From Symsagittifera roscoffensis (taxonomy: Eukaryota; Xenacoelomorpha; Acoela; Convolutidae), in assembly GCF_963678635.1 (NCBI RefSeq), contig NW_026970828.1:1-38000 (forward strand): a stretch of 38,000 nucleotides of DNA, read 5' to 3'. Shown here piece by piece: positions 21,140 through 29,577 of this stretch. The notes beneath the pieces were generated by a model, which saw nothing but the letters and a program-made list of their open reading frames with translations, did not search any database and had not been told where the DNA came from. The number at the start of each line of letters is the position of its first letter. The first letter of the stretch is position 1. A program made the translations under genes and the position numbers.

Positions 21140-21265
21140 ATGCTATACAATCCCGTTAGAGATTGACTGCACCCACAGGACTTGTACGCGCCTTTGCATT
21201 TTATCTTTCCAGAGACAAATATCGAGGTATATCTACGTAAGAAAAATTGTTCGAGTTTGGATTAA
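21140..21265 (+). pseudogene. Fam2 41-codon frame with internal stop, copy D
   Basis: MLYNPVRD is followed by TGA where copies A and B have TTA; then LHPQDLYAPLHFIFPETNIE and the same KKNCSSLD end. The length is unchanged. This diverged copy is dead, but it confirms the protein-like pattern of the block. Confidence 0.5.
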
Positions 21266-21345
21266 ATTGAGACTACAATAACAGGTATATGGAAGCAACT
21301 TTTATATTTTAGGACTGAGCGAGAAAAAAAATTTATTGTGTAGGC

Positions 21346-21777
21346 CATTAAGACCAAGTCAAATTTTTGAGAGGGATTACTTTTTAAGCTCCTGAATGTA
21401 TTTGTCCTTTTCTGTAACAAAAGTATTAGATTTTATAAAAAGGATACATATAACATGGTGTTAAGACCAAGCATTTGGTTAATTTAGTGATCGCAAGGTT
21501 TTTTACAATTATCTAGACTGAAATATCTTAATTGTTTGCTGTACAGTTTTTGATAACTTCCTAAAACTTATGATTCATTGAAATTTTTAATACATAACCC
21601 GTACAAAATTTTCAACCCCACTTTTAAAATATTTTCAGGTATGATTAAAACAAAAAAATGACTTTACTTTGGTTTTGAAATGTGAATGTTTTTTTAGATC
21701 CAGATTAGTGATCAATTCAACTTTTTTTCAATAGAAGTTTCAAACAAAATCACAAGAACAATCAACAAATTGAAAGA
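21346..21777. other. Gene-free AT-rich lead-in to Fam1 copy G
   Basis: Corresponds to 164-568 of unit A with substitutions and small gaps. It holds T-runs, TTTTTTTAGATCC resembling a 3' splice site, and no reading frame or promoter that I can support. Confidence 0.6.
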
Positions 21778-22324
21778 ATGGGTTATTTCGATTTGATTGA
21801 ACTAGTGGCCCTGGCAGAGACCCGTGTGGGACCAGTGGTTGATACAAGATATCGCCGGCTAATTGAGTGAGATCTTCCTCTGGATGACCGGACGGTGGCT
21901 ATGTTGTTGTTGGCCTTAAAGAACATCCTGTAAGGCAACAAGAGTGGGGGCCGCCCGGAACATGCGTGTGATGCGAGCTCTCGAGCAGTTACCTGGCAAA
22001 CAAGACGGGGCTGGAGAACAACTGAAATTACAAGTCAGGGGAAAAGTATTTCAGCAACAAACTTCGGCCTGATATGAAAAGGATGCAATTTTAGAGGATG
22101 CTTGGTGTGCGGAAGCTGCTGCAATGTCTAAGTCACAAGCGGGTGTAGCTGTTCCACCCAAGAGGGCCAGAGTAGTTGAGATAGAGAAGCAGACTGCCGA
22201 GACCATGGAAAGTATCATGCATAAAAAGGAAGAGATCGAGAGAGTCAAAAATGAGCCAGAGATATGTAGAAAAGATTCTTTGACAGAGCCAATAAGAAGC
22301 GGGAAGAGGAAACAGAACGTTTGA
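21778..22324 (+). pseudogene. Fam1 segments a-b, copy G
   Basis: MGYFDLIELVALAETRVGPV up to YRRLIE and the same TGA as units A-C, so this subfamily shares the nonsense change. Segment b is open at 22124-22324 (MSKSQAGVAVPPKRARVVEI ... KRKQNV). Confidence 0.5.
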
Positions 22325-22429
22325 AGAGAAAGCCTACAGAGATTGTTCTCTTAGCCTGAAACAAACGGACACTATAACGCCTGATAGTGATCTCAAGTGA
22401 AGAACACAACCTGAATGATTATTGACACC

Positions 22430-22747
22430 AAGAGAACTGAGCCATGCGTTTAAATTGCGGACGACGTCAGGCGCTTGAAAACGGACTGTTAAGGATCATA
22501 GCAATGCGTTTGGAGAGTCACAGGTCAAAGAATTCTTCAGAAAGCATGTCCACTAGTTCTTCAGAAAGCATCTGAAGAATAGTGCTTTCCTCAGAAAGCA
22601 ATTCTTCAGAAAGCACTATTACGGATCATAGCAATCAATTTGGAGAGTCACAGGTCAAAGATTTCTTCAGAAAGCATGTAGAAACAATTGATCGGTAAAT
22701 ATATAAGAAACCACATGGTTCCAGGTTGAATGCATCCTATGAAAGCA
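22430..22747 (+). pseudogene. Fam1 segment c, locally scrambled, copy G
   Basis: Segment c begins normally, but 22540-22680 is a small scrambled patch with several copies of TTCTTCAGAAAGCA. It contains two perfect hairpins: TTCTTCAG/CTGAAGAA (22557-22564 with 22572-22579) and AATAGTGCTTTC/GAAAGCACTATT (22578-22589 with 22609-22620). After TCCTATGAAA the sequence jumps into the extra block (GCACAGAAGGCATTTACTTC). Confidence 0.5.
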
Positions 22748-22916
22748 CAGAAGGCATTTACTTCGATACGTTAAAGGTACAATTTTGGACAGACCATTAG
22801 ATTAGTTATAAGTGAACTGTTCTAAAGAAGAGTGTTTATGACCGAAGAAGCTATAACCACTCAAACCATTTCTGTTTATAACTCTCCTAGTCTTTTAGTG
22901 TGCCTGCCAAAATTAA
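22748..22916 (+). other. Extra block, left half
   Basis: Matches 9842-10008 of copy C closely (GGCATTTACTTCGATACG onward) and ends at CCAAAATTAA, where the foldback element begins. The right half resumes at 23660. Confidence 0.8.
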
Positions 22917-23659
22917 CCCAAGTCGAGATTTTTCACCTAATTTGAAGCAAGATTTGAGCGGTTTGAGCGGTTTTTTTTAGACAATTACGCTCAAAATCTT
23001 GCTTCAAAATGAGCGGTTTTTGAACGGTTTATCTAAAAAAACCGCTCAAAAACCGCGCAAGATTTGAACGGTTTTAAGCTGTTTATCTAAAAAAACCGCT
23101 CAAATCTTGCGCGGTTTTTTTTTTAGAAAAACCGCTCAAAACCGTTCAAATCTTGCGCGGTTTTTGAGCGGTTTTTGTAGATAAACCGTTCAAAAACCGC
23201 TCAAACCGCTCATTTTGAAGCAAGATTTTGTGCGTAATTTTCAATGGTTTTTTGAAATTGTATGAAAATTGTATGAATAGCATTTTTCCATACATTTGAT
23301 GCAGGCAATTGTATGATAAGCTTTTTCGGTGTGGCGAAATTTAAAATAAGCATTTTCGGTTTATGGTGGTCAACCTGGGGTCCCATTACCTTTCCAGGCC
23401 TTTTCGTTGGTTTTAATCGGTTTTCTTTATAAGACCGTCCAAAAACCGCTCACATCTTGCTTGAGAAACCGTTCAAAAATCACCGCAAGAAATGAGCGGT
23501 TTTTGAGCGGTTTTTTAAGCAAGATTTGAGCGGTTTGAGCGGTTTTTCCAAAAAAAACCGCCCAAACCGCCCAAACCGCTCAAACCGCTCAAATCTTGCT
23601 GAAAAACCTCTCAAACCGCTCATATCTTGAGCGGTTTTTGAACGGGATCTCGACCCGGG
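22917..23659 (+). mobile_element. Foldback-like element E1 (743 bp) with terminal inverted repeats
   Basis: The left end is CCCAAGTCGAGAT and the right end is ATCTCGACCCGGG; the reverse complement of the right end matches the left at 11 of 13 bases. Both arms are built from GAGCGGTTT / AAACCGCTC and GCAAGATTTGAGCGG repeats in both orientations. The centre (about 23236-23450) is unrelated AT-rich sequence with no frame. The uninterrupted site is at 10008/10009 in copy C, which fixes both ends. The flanks suggest at most a 2-3 bp A-rich target duplication. No transposase is present, so it is non-autonomous. Confidence 0.85.
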
Positions 23660-24060
23660 AAACGCAGTGTTACAAACGCTGGGGACATCACGTAATCCAC
23701 AACCAAGATCAGACGTGATAAAAAGACTAAGTGAAAAACCAGCCAGAAAAAGAATACACCCCCAGAAGAAGGCTGGTTCTAGTTGATCAAACTGATTCTT
23801 GAGGACCTTATAGAGCCAAGATGACCGCACATAGATTGGAAAGACAGTGTACAAAAAAAACGTGAGACTGAATTTGGATAGAGTCAGCTTTACTCTAGAT
23901 GCCGTACAAGTTCTGGATGCTGTCAAGTTAACATTCGTTGGTTGGTTTTAAATTGAAGTACTACACTGGCCTATAGCAGCTGAAACTACTTTGAAATTAG
24001 CGACTGCCTTGATATTGGCCGATATTAAGGTAGATCCTATGAATAACATTTTGGACCAAT
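23660..24060 (+). other. Extra block, right half
   Basis: Continues the match to copy C from 10009 (CAGTGTTACAAACGCTGGGG) to the CAGCAAGAGTTAATGA junction. The LDAVQVLDAVKLTFVGWF stretch is kept here. A 148-codon minus-strand frame (23480-23926) spans the element boundary and is not a real gene. Confidence 0.6.
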
Positions 24061-24660
24061 CAGCAAGAGTTAATGATAAATTATCAAGAAGGAATTAGAG
24101 ACGAGAGACCTGGAAAAGTACTCAAAACACGAGCCCCCAATAGAATACAAGCAAAATTATGGGATTAGATAGTGGCGCCGACGGCACACGTCAAGATTGA
24201 AAGAACTTCTCATATCCTAACTTGATAGCACGAGAAGGTGACTTGGAGTGCTATGGTTATTTGAAAGTCCAAGCGAACGAGACATAAATTTTGGCATACG
24301 ATCGTGTTGAAGAAAGCTATAAACATGATCATAGCAAGGTTAGGTTGCTAGAATACCCTCATCGAAACCACTGCTTTGGCCGGTCTTGAATATGTTGGCA
24401 GCAGCTGACGTACACTAGATGCAATCTCTCTTTGATGACCACAAGAGTGCAAAAACAGATAAAAGTCAATCCATCAAAATCGTTTTTGAGGGAAATTTTG
24501 ATAATGTTCGTTGCAGACACCTCCTGAGCACACTGAAAGGGACATCCAACGCCAAAACTGCCTTATGGCCAGCCAAGAAAAACATCGCAAATTCGATTGA
24601 AGATTTATTGAACTGCTGGCCGTGCGGTAAGACATCTCGAATGCCATGAGAGGATTGAAA
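24061..24660 (+). pseudogene. Fam1 segments e-f with an internal deletion
   Basis: Segment e is decayed. Segment f is open for 76 codons (24419-24649): MQSLFDDHKSAKTDKSQSIK, VFEGNFDNVRCRHLLSTLKG and ALWPAKKNIANSIEDLL. Then about 150 bases of segment g are missing, and NCWPCGKTSRMP continues from the later part. The SLFDDHKS stretch is the best-preserved form of segment f. Confidence 0.45.
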
Positions 24661-24970
24661 TCACATCTGTTGCATATTTTGTTTTTCGTTATGCTGTTTT
24701 TCGTTACGCATATTTTGTTATGCTTGGATCTGTCCAAAGCAGTCGGCAGCCCGGGTCGAGATCCCGCTCAAAAACCGCTCGAGATTTGAGCGGTTTGAGC
24801 GCTTTTCCAGCAAGATTTGAGCGGTTTGAGCGGTTTGGGCGGTTTTTTTGGAAAAACCGCTCCAACTGCTCAAATCTTGCTTAAAAAAACCGCTCAAAAG
24901 CCGCTCATTTCTTGCGGTGATATTTGAACGGTTTTTCAAGCAAGATTTGAGCGGTTTGAGCGGTTTTCCA

Positions 24971-25076
24971 GCAAGATTTGAGCGGTTTGAGCGCTTCGAG
25001 CGGTTTGGGCGGTTTGGGCGGTTTGGGCGGTTTGGGCGGTTTTTTGGAAAAACCGCTCAAACCGCTCAAATCTTGC
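24971..25076. repeat. Perfect 23-bp inverted repeat around a GGGCGGTTT run
   Basis: 24971-24993 and 25054-25076 are exact reverse complements (beginning GCAAGATTTGAGCGG). The loop holds tandem GGGCGGTTT units: four here and two in the matching locus at 33319-33342. This is the repeating building block of the foldback arms and could extrude as a cruciform. Confidence 0.8.
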
Positions 25077-25175
25077 TTAAAAAACCGCTCAAAAACCGCT
25101 CATTTTTTGCGGTGATATTTGAACGTTTTTTCAAGCAAGATTTGAGCGGTTTTTGAGCGGTTTTTGAGCGTTCTT

Positions 25176-25385
25176 CCCGGGTCGAGGTCCCAGACTCATG
25201 TCCATACTTTCGCGACCGAAAAACTAAGGTGCGACTTTCGCGACCTAGGCGGAAACGGCGCGACTCAAAAGACAACGGCGCGACCGTTTGGCCAGCGCGA
25301 CCAAAATGTGCACTTTCAAGACTTTCTCGACCGAGGTGGAGACGGCGCGTCTTTGCAGACCGAAGCGGAGACGGTGCGACCAAGA
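25176..25385. repeat. GC-rich degenerate minisatellite
   Basis: This GC-rich island sits inside AT-rich DNA. Three clear 24-bp copies are 25241-25264, 25328-25351 and 25357-25380, with the pattern CGACC(T/G)AGGCGGAGACGGC; further GCGAC motifs lie between. It opens with CCCGGGTCGAGGT, a variant of the element's terminal repeat. Long frames on both strands here follow from GC richness and are not supported as genes. Confidence 0.65.
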
Positions 25386-25545
25386 TTATATAGACGGATA
25401 CGATGCACAGTACTATGGATACCTGTGGTCTGAGGTACGTATCACTGTCACAGGAATTTCAAAAGCATGAATTAGAATGCAGAGTATTCAGTATTCATTG
25501 TGGTGCGTAATTTATATTGGCTTTGCTACGTGACACTATTTTCAG

Positions 25546-25618
25546 GTCCGCATGGGCTAACGGATAAGGCGTCTGACTTCGAATCAGAAAATTGGGGGTT
25601 CGAATCCCTCTGTGGTCG
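25546..25618 (+). tRNA. tRNA-Arg (anticodon TCG), first type
   Basis: A 73-nt cloverleaf: anticodon stem TCTGA/TCAGA around loop CTTCGAA (anticodon TCG), a 5-nt variable loop, T arm GGGGG/CCCTC with loop TTCGAAT, and discriminator G. The B box GGTTCGAATCC is perfect. Weak points: a T-T mismatch at acceptor pair 2-71, a G-G mismatch in the D stem, and an A box (TGGGCTAACGG) with G at a position usually C or T. It may be functional or a decaying copy. No CCA is encoded and there is no intron. Confidence 0.85.
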
Positions 25619-25843
25619 ACTTTTTATTATTAAATCTTGCAAGGTTTTTGAGCGGTTTTTTGGATAAACCGCTCAAAACCGTTCAAATCTTGCGCGGTTT
25701 TGGAGCGGTTTTCTTAGATAAACCGTTCAAAAACCGCTCAAACCGCTCATTTTGAAGCAAGATTTCGAGCGTAATTGTCTAAAAAAAACCGCTCAAAACC
25801 GCTCAAATCTTGCTTCAAATTAGGTGAAAAGTCTCTACTCGGG

Positions 25844-26381
25844 CCCGGGTCGAGATCCCGCTCAAAAACCGCTCAAGATTTGAGCAGTTTCAGCGGTTTT
25901 CCAGCAGGATTTGAGCGGTTTGAGCGGTTTGGGCGGTTTTTTGGAAAAACCGCTCAAACCGCTCAAATCTTGTTTAAAAACCGCTCAAAAACCGCTCATT
26001 TCTTGCGGTGATTTTTGAACGGTTTTTCAAGCAAGATTTGAGCGGTTTTTGAGCGGTCTTCCTAAACGTTTAGAGTTCAGTTTTTCTAAAGAAGCTTGGA
26101 TGGGCCTATGTTTCACTGATTGGCCTCCAATGAAGCCTCCCATCTAACAGACGTGTTCAGTATTCATTGTGGTATTCAGTATTCATTGTGGTGCGTAATT
26201 TATATTGGCTTCGCTGCGCGACACTATTTTCAGGGCCGCATGGGCTAACGGATAAGGCGTCTGACTTCGAATCAGGAGAGAGATTGGAGGTTCGAATCCC
26301 TCTGTGGTCGACTTTTTTTTATTAAATCTTGCGCGGTTTTGAGCGGTTTTTTTAAATAAACTACTCAAAACCGCTCAAACG
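25844..26381 (-). mobile_element. Foldback-like element E3 carrying a tRNA-Arg (about 538 bp)
   Basis: Starts CCCGGGTCGAGATCCCG immediately after the ...CTACTCGGG end of E2, with no spacer. One arm runs to GAGCGGTCTTCC (about 26064), then a centre with a tRNA, then a short remnant of the other arm (AAATCTTGCGCGG ... CCGCTCAAACG) that ends without the expected terminal repeat. It is therefore truncated or its right end was deleted. Confidence 0.6.
26234..26310 (+). tRNA. tRNA-Arg (anticodon TCG), second type, likely pseudogene
   Basis: Same body as the first type with anticodon TCG. The variable loop is 9 instead of 5 nt (four extra bases, AGAGAGATT), and the T stem GGAGG/CCCTC has an A-C mismatch. 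Here the acceptor has a G-T pair at 2-71 instead of T-T. The 60 bases upstream (TATTCAGTATTCATTGTGG...) match those before the first tRNA, so the gene and its flank were duplicated together. Confidence 0.7.
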
Positions 26382-27009
26382 TAATACCTTAAGCAGTACT
26401 GATTATTACTGCCAGTTTAATCCGGGTAAGTCTACTTTAATGAAGCGCAAGTTTAGTAAAGGACCGAATCGAGTTTTGTTAGTCGGAGTTTTTTAGTTTA
26501 TCAAAAATAACTGAAGCTCAAGATTATGTTACATTAATATAATCATAGTTTAAATTCTAATTACCGCTGGAATCTTTAGTTTTGCACAGTCTGAAAGACA
26601 ATCCCGTTAACGCAAACATTTCAAGTAATGAACTCTCGTGGTGTGACTCTTGCTCTCTGTAGTTCTGGTGGAGAGTTTTTTAAGTTTCGAAAAACGAATA
26701 GTTAAGATAAAAATAGTTTCGTTGAGATTTTGATGATTTTCACTAGCTTATGAAAATCCATTTGAGTTGATTTGAATCCATTTTTTATGCAAAAAACTCC
26801 ATTTAACTGCTTGCAAATCGGTTTACGCACCAACTATGCTCTCGTTAATCAATTTCTATACAGTTTATTATCTGAATAAAAATAAATGATTTCAATCTCA
26901 AATTTGTCAGTACAGGTAATCAGTTAGTTTTGAGAGTTATGTTATTTTTGGCGCTAATACATCAGCTTGCGTTTGGTTTCTAAAATCATTTTTTGTATCG
27001 GTTTCTTAG

Positions 27010-27200
27010 CAGACTTAGACAACCGCGTATTCACACTCGTCAGTAAGCAGACAAATTTTGTATTAACCAACCAGAATCGAGACAACGAAGAATTTATAAT
27101 TAATAAGTGTTTATTTCTGATTTGCTTAATCATCTCAATTCTGATTATATAAAAATTGTCTGCTAACTGACGAGTATGAAAACGCGGTTGACTAAATCAG
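27010..27200. repeat. Imperfect 190-bp hairpin, MITE-like
   Basis: The left arm (ACAACCGCGTATTCACACTC GTCAG) and the right arm (CTGACGAGTATGAAAACGCG GTTG) are reverse complements with few mismatches over about 45 bp. Pairing continues more loosely inward (CCAGAATCGAGAC with ATCTCAATTCTG). The ends pair as CAGACTTAGAC/GACTAAATCAG. It could be an old inverted-repeat transposon or produce a long hairpin RNA. The second copy is at 35309-35499. Confidence 0.65.
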
Positions 27201-27906
27201 AACGCATTCCCTTTGCATCAAATCGTCTTGATTATAGGTGGATCTTCTACGGACATCAAGCTAAACGGTTACATAGCAAGAAGTAGACATGCAAAAAAAT
27301 AGACACACCGTAATCCAATCAAACTAGAGAAAAACAAATAGTTCGTACGTTTGTTTTGTTATCTCGATTGCGGTTAGATAACTTCAACTCTTTTTTATGA
27401 CTCTCATGGATTCGACCCCCTGACCAAACAAAGGGTCCTCACTTTTGTATTATTTTATGAAATCCTTTTTCAGTCGATCAAATTTTTCTGAAGGCGCCTT
27501 TGGCGCAAAAACACTAAATTTGAAAAGCTAAAATTCAAGGGGAGATCGCGCCAAATAACCGCAATTTTTTGGTTAAAATTTTCCAAAAAATTTCAAAAAT
27601 GTCGTTTTTGAATTGATTTTTAACAATTTGCCTGAATCGCAGAAAATTTTTTCAAAGCAGGTTCTTTAAGGTTTTCTGGATGCCCGCGAAAATCAATTTG
27701 ATTGACCTAAAAAAAATTGCCCCTCTTCCAGAACTTCCTCGATCCGCCCCCTGATTGATATATAACATTGTTCAAATCCAATTTTTTGTTGAAAATACAG
27801 TCAATGAGCTGATATTTGGAAATAAGAATTATTATTCTACAAAAAACTTGTAAGAAGAGCGATAGTTAGCTCTGAGCCATATGCACATCTATATACCAGC
27901 ATAATT

Positions 27907-27933
27907 GGGGTGGTGGGGAGGGGGGCTGGGGGG
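27907..27933 (+). other. G-quadruplex motif
   Basis: Four G-runs of 4, 4, 6 and 6 bases with loops of 4, 1 and 2 bases. This meets the usual G4 pattern. Repeated unchanged at 36206-36232. Confidence 0.6.
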
Positions 27934-28319
27934 TGTTGGAGAGGACGCTTCTTTCAGGGATTCGACCACCTGCCGGATTTTGAGATATCCAATTTTTGCT
28001 GACAGACTCACCCTATAAAATTGCTAAAAGGGGAGCGCGCGCAGAAAAAACGCCGTTTTTTGGTCGAAAATTTTACAAAAAGTGCCTAAAAACTCTTTTT
28101 TGGCCCGTTTTTTGAAAAAAAACTGCGGCGGATAAAATTTGGTCAAGATGGGGTCTTTATAGTGATTTGGGAGAATTCAGAGAATCATTTTAGTCGACCA
28201 AAAAAAAGGCGAAAAAAAATATTTCTCATTTTAATATATTTTTCAATATATTTACAACATATTTTTTTATATTTACATTTATAATTTTCAAATAGTAATC
28301 GATAGTAATCAGCCCATCG

Positions 28320-28337
28320 ATATATATATATATATAT
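28320..28337. repeat. TA microsatellite, short allele
   Basis: About nine TA units between AGCCCATCG and CGAGGGAATTCC. The matching locus at 36620-36699 has about forty. It marks the join between the tRNA flank and Fam2. Confidence 0.9.
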
Positions 28338-28484
28338 CGAGGGAATTCCGGCAAACTCCGGAAAACTCCGCAGCTTCTGTGGTCAAGACAATTCGAGAGA
28401 ACATTTTAATGTGTTGTGTTTTTTTCCATCTTTTTGGTATAGGAAAGATTATCTTGATCTTAAAATCTTGATGTTTCCTTTCAG

Positions 28485-28565
28485 TTGGACGAGGAATTGG
28501 AGCAGGAGGCGGAACAACTTTTAGCAATCCAGGATAATCTTCTAACTCTGGGGCCGGCCAAATAA
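28485..28565 (+). CDS. Fam2 LDEELEQ exon, copy F
   Basis: Follows TTTCCTTTCAG with the same 48-nt intron in front. LDEELEQEAEQLLAIQDNLL then TLGPAK and TAA: one base (TAC to TAA) ends the frame earlier than in A and B. Confidence 0.45.
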   Translation: MDEELEQEAEQLLAIQDNLLTLGPAK

Positions 28566-28721
28566 CCCCAACCTACTTAGAGATTGTGCCATACCCTCAA
28601 GCTATTTGCTTAACCATTCAAGTGCACCAGACAGCAAAAAAGAAATCATTCAGCCAATAATCAATGTTCGCAAAAAACCTTAATTGCTACCTTTAGAAAT
28701 TATACTCCAGCTTAGCATTCT

Positions 28722-28727
28722 AATAAA
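28722..28727 (+). promoter_or_regulatory. AATAAA polyadenylation signal, copy F
   Basis: Same context as in copies A and B, about 157 bases after the exon stop. Confidence 0.45.
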
Positions 28728-29077
28728 GGATTTTGGCAAATTTTGAATTTAATTGAAAGAATTTAGGTTATTTGATCCGAATATTGCTATACTGGAAGTG
28801 GAATTTATCTCAGACTTTTTTTCCATAGAGCTTTTTGTTAAATCATTTTTTGGTAAACATTCTCCAAAAAGTGCCCCAAAACGGCATTTTTGGCCATTTT
28901 TTTTCTAAATTTTGCTTGCGGCTCTGAAAGTTTGGGAGTGCTCTAAAAGTGCCAGAAAACTCAATTTGCCCGACTTATAAAAAGGTCAACAAATTTTTTT
29001 TATGATTTTTTTTGAAAATCCGATCCCTCCTTCCCCCCTCCCTCGAGAAAATCCTATTTCTGCAACCGAACAGGATA

Positions 29078-29386
29078 ATGTTTGTTTTACAAATTTTTGC
29101 TGAAGGCAATCAATTATTTCAAAGATAGGCTCCAGTTATTTTAAAAAAATACAAACTAAAATTGTTTTCACATATGCAACTCAATCTCTAACCAAACAGG
29201 ACAATCTCTAACCAAACTGCACATTTCTAGTTTTTTGCAAAAAAAAGTTATGTTCAAAACAACGAATTTTTTATTTTGATTAAAAAAACAAATATCAACC
29301 CAAAAGTTTGAGAAAGCAAAAAAAATGTTTAATTGAGTTCGAAAAGAGACCACTTGACAGTTGCTCGGGATATTGCCCCCCCCCCC
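29078..29386 (+). pseudogene. Fam2 Lys-rich segment, copy F
   Basis: ATGTTTGTTTTACAAATTTT: an extra base breaks the MFVFKFLLK start. QSLTKLHI remains downstream, and the segment ends in an 11-base poly-C (29376-29386). Confidence 0.35.
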
Positions 29387-29577
29387 TATTAACCCGAAAT
29401 GAAAAGCTTAGTGCGTACACAAATTTTATAACAGAATGCCTGAAGTAGTTCGTATAATTGATTTGAAAAGTTGAAAATCTTGAAGAAATAAACCGTAAAA
29501 TAAGCGTTATTGAGCTAACGGCGGAGGATTTTTTACCCGGATTGACAAAAAATGGGTTGTCATACAATTTTACACTT

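Larger units (their letters stand above)
19365..21345 (+). repeat. Fam2, diverged copy D (5' truncated)
   Basis: Begins in the AAGTGCCAGAAAACTCAATTTG region, so the LDEELEQ exon and its AATAAA are missing. The rest of Fam2 follows in normal order to the AAGACCAAGTC string near 21351. It differs from units A and B at many more sites than A and B differ from each other, so it is an older copy. Confidence 0.85.
24750..25843 (-). mobile_element. Foldback-like element E2 carrying a tRNA-Arg (1094 bp)
   Basis: Starts CCCGGGTCGAGATCCCG and ends CTCTACTCGGG, the same two ends as E1 in reverse orientation. Between the arms lies a GC-rich minisatellite and a tRNA-Arg, replacing the AT-rich centre of E1. 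The last part (25620-25843) is the reverse complement of E1's left arm, including the TTCAAATTAGGTGAAAA end. A further CCCGGGTCGAGGT at 25176 could mark a second boundary, so two nested elements are possible. Confidence 0.65.
26382..28319. other. Non-coding flank after the tRNA cassettes
   Basis: About 1.9 kb with no supported gene. It contains a long hairpin (27010-27200), a G-rich run (27907-27933), and two diverged copies (27545-27760 and 28050-28215) of a motif that also occurs inside Fam2. An exact-looking second copy is at 34681-36619. Confidence 0.7.

Noticed and set aside
23480-23926. 148-codon minus-strand frame
   Set aside because: It crosses the right end of element E1 into the flank, so it cannot be an ancestral gene.
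24750-25175. Possible CRISPR-like array
   Set aside because: The repeats are short, in both orientations, unevenly spaced and form hairpins. The window is eukaryotic and has no cas-like genes.
25164-25433. 89-codon frame over the GC-rich block as a gene
   Set aside because: The GC-rich minisatellite leaves frames open on both strands; its translation shows no conserved motif and it is confined to the element.
25485-25845. tRNA-headed SINE
   Set aside because: There is no SINE body or A-rich tail behind the tRNA. The tRNA is instead flanked by inverted arms and shared upstream DNA.
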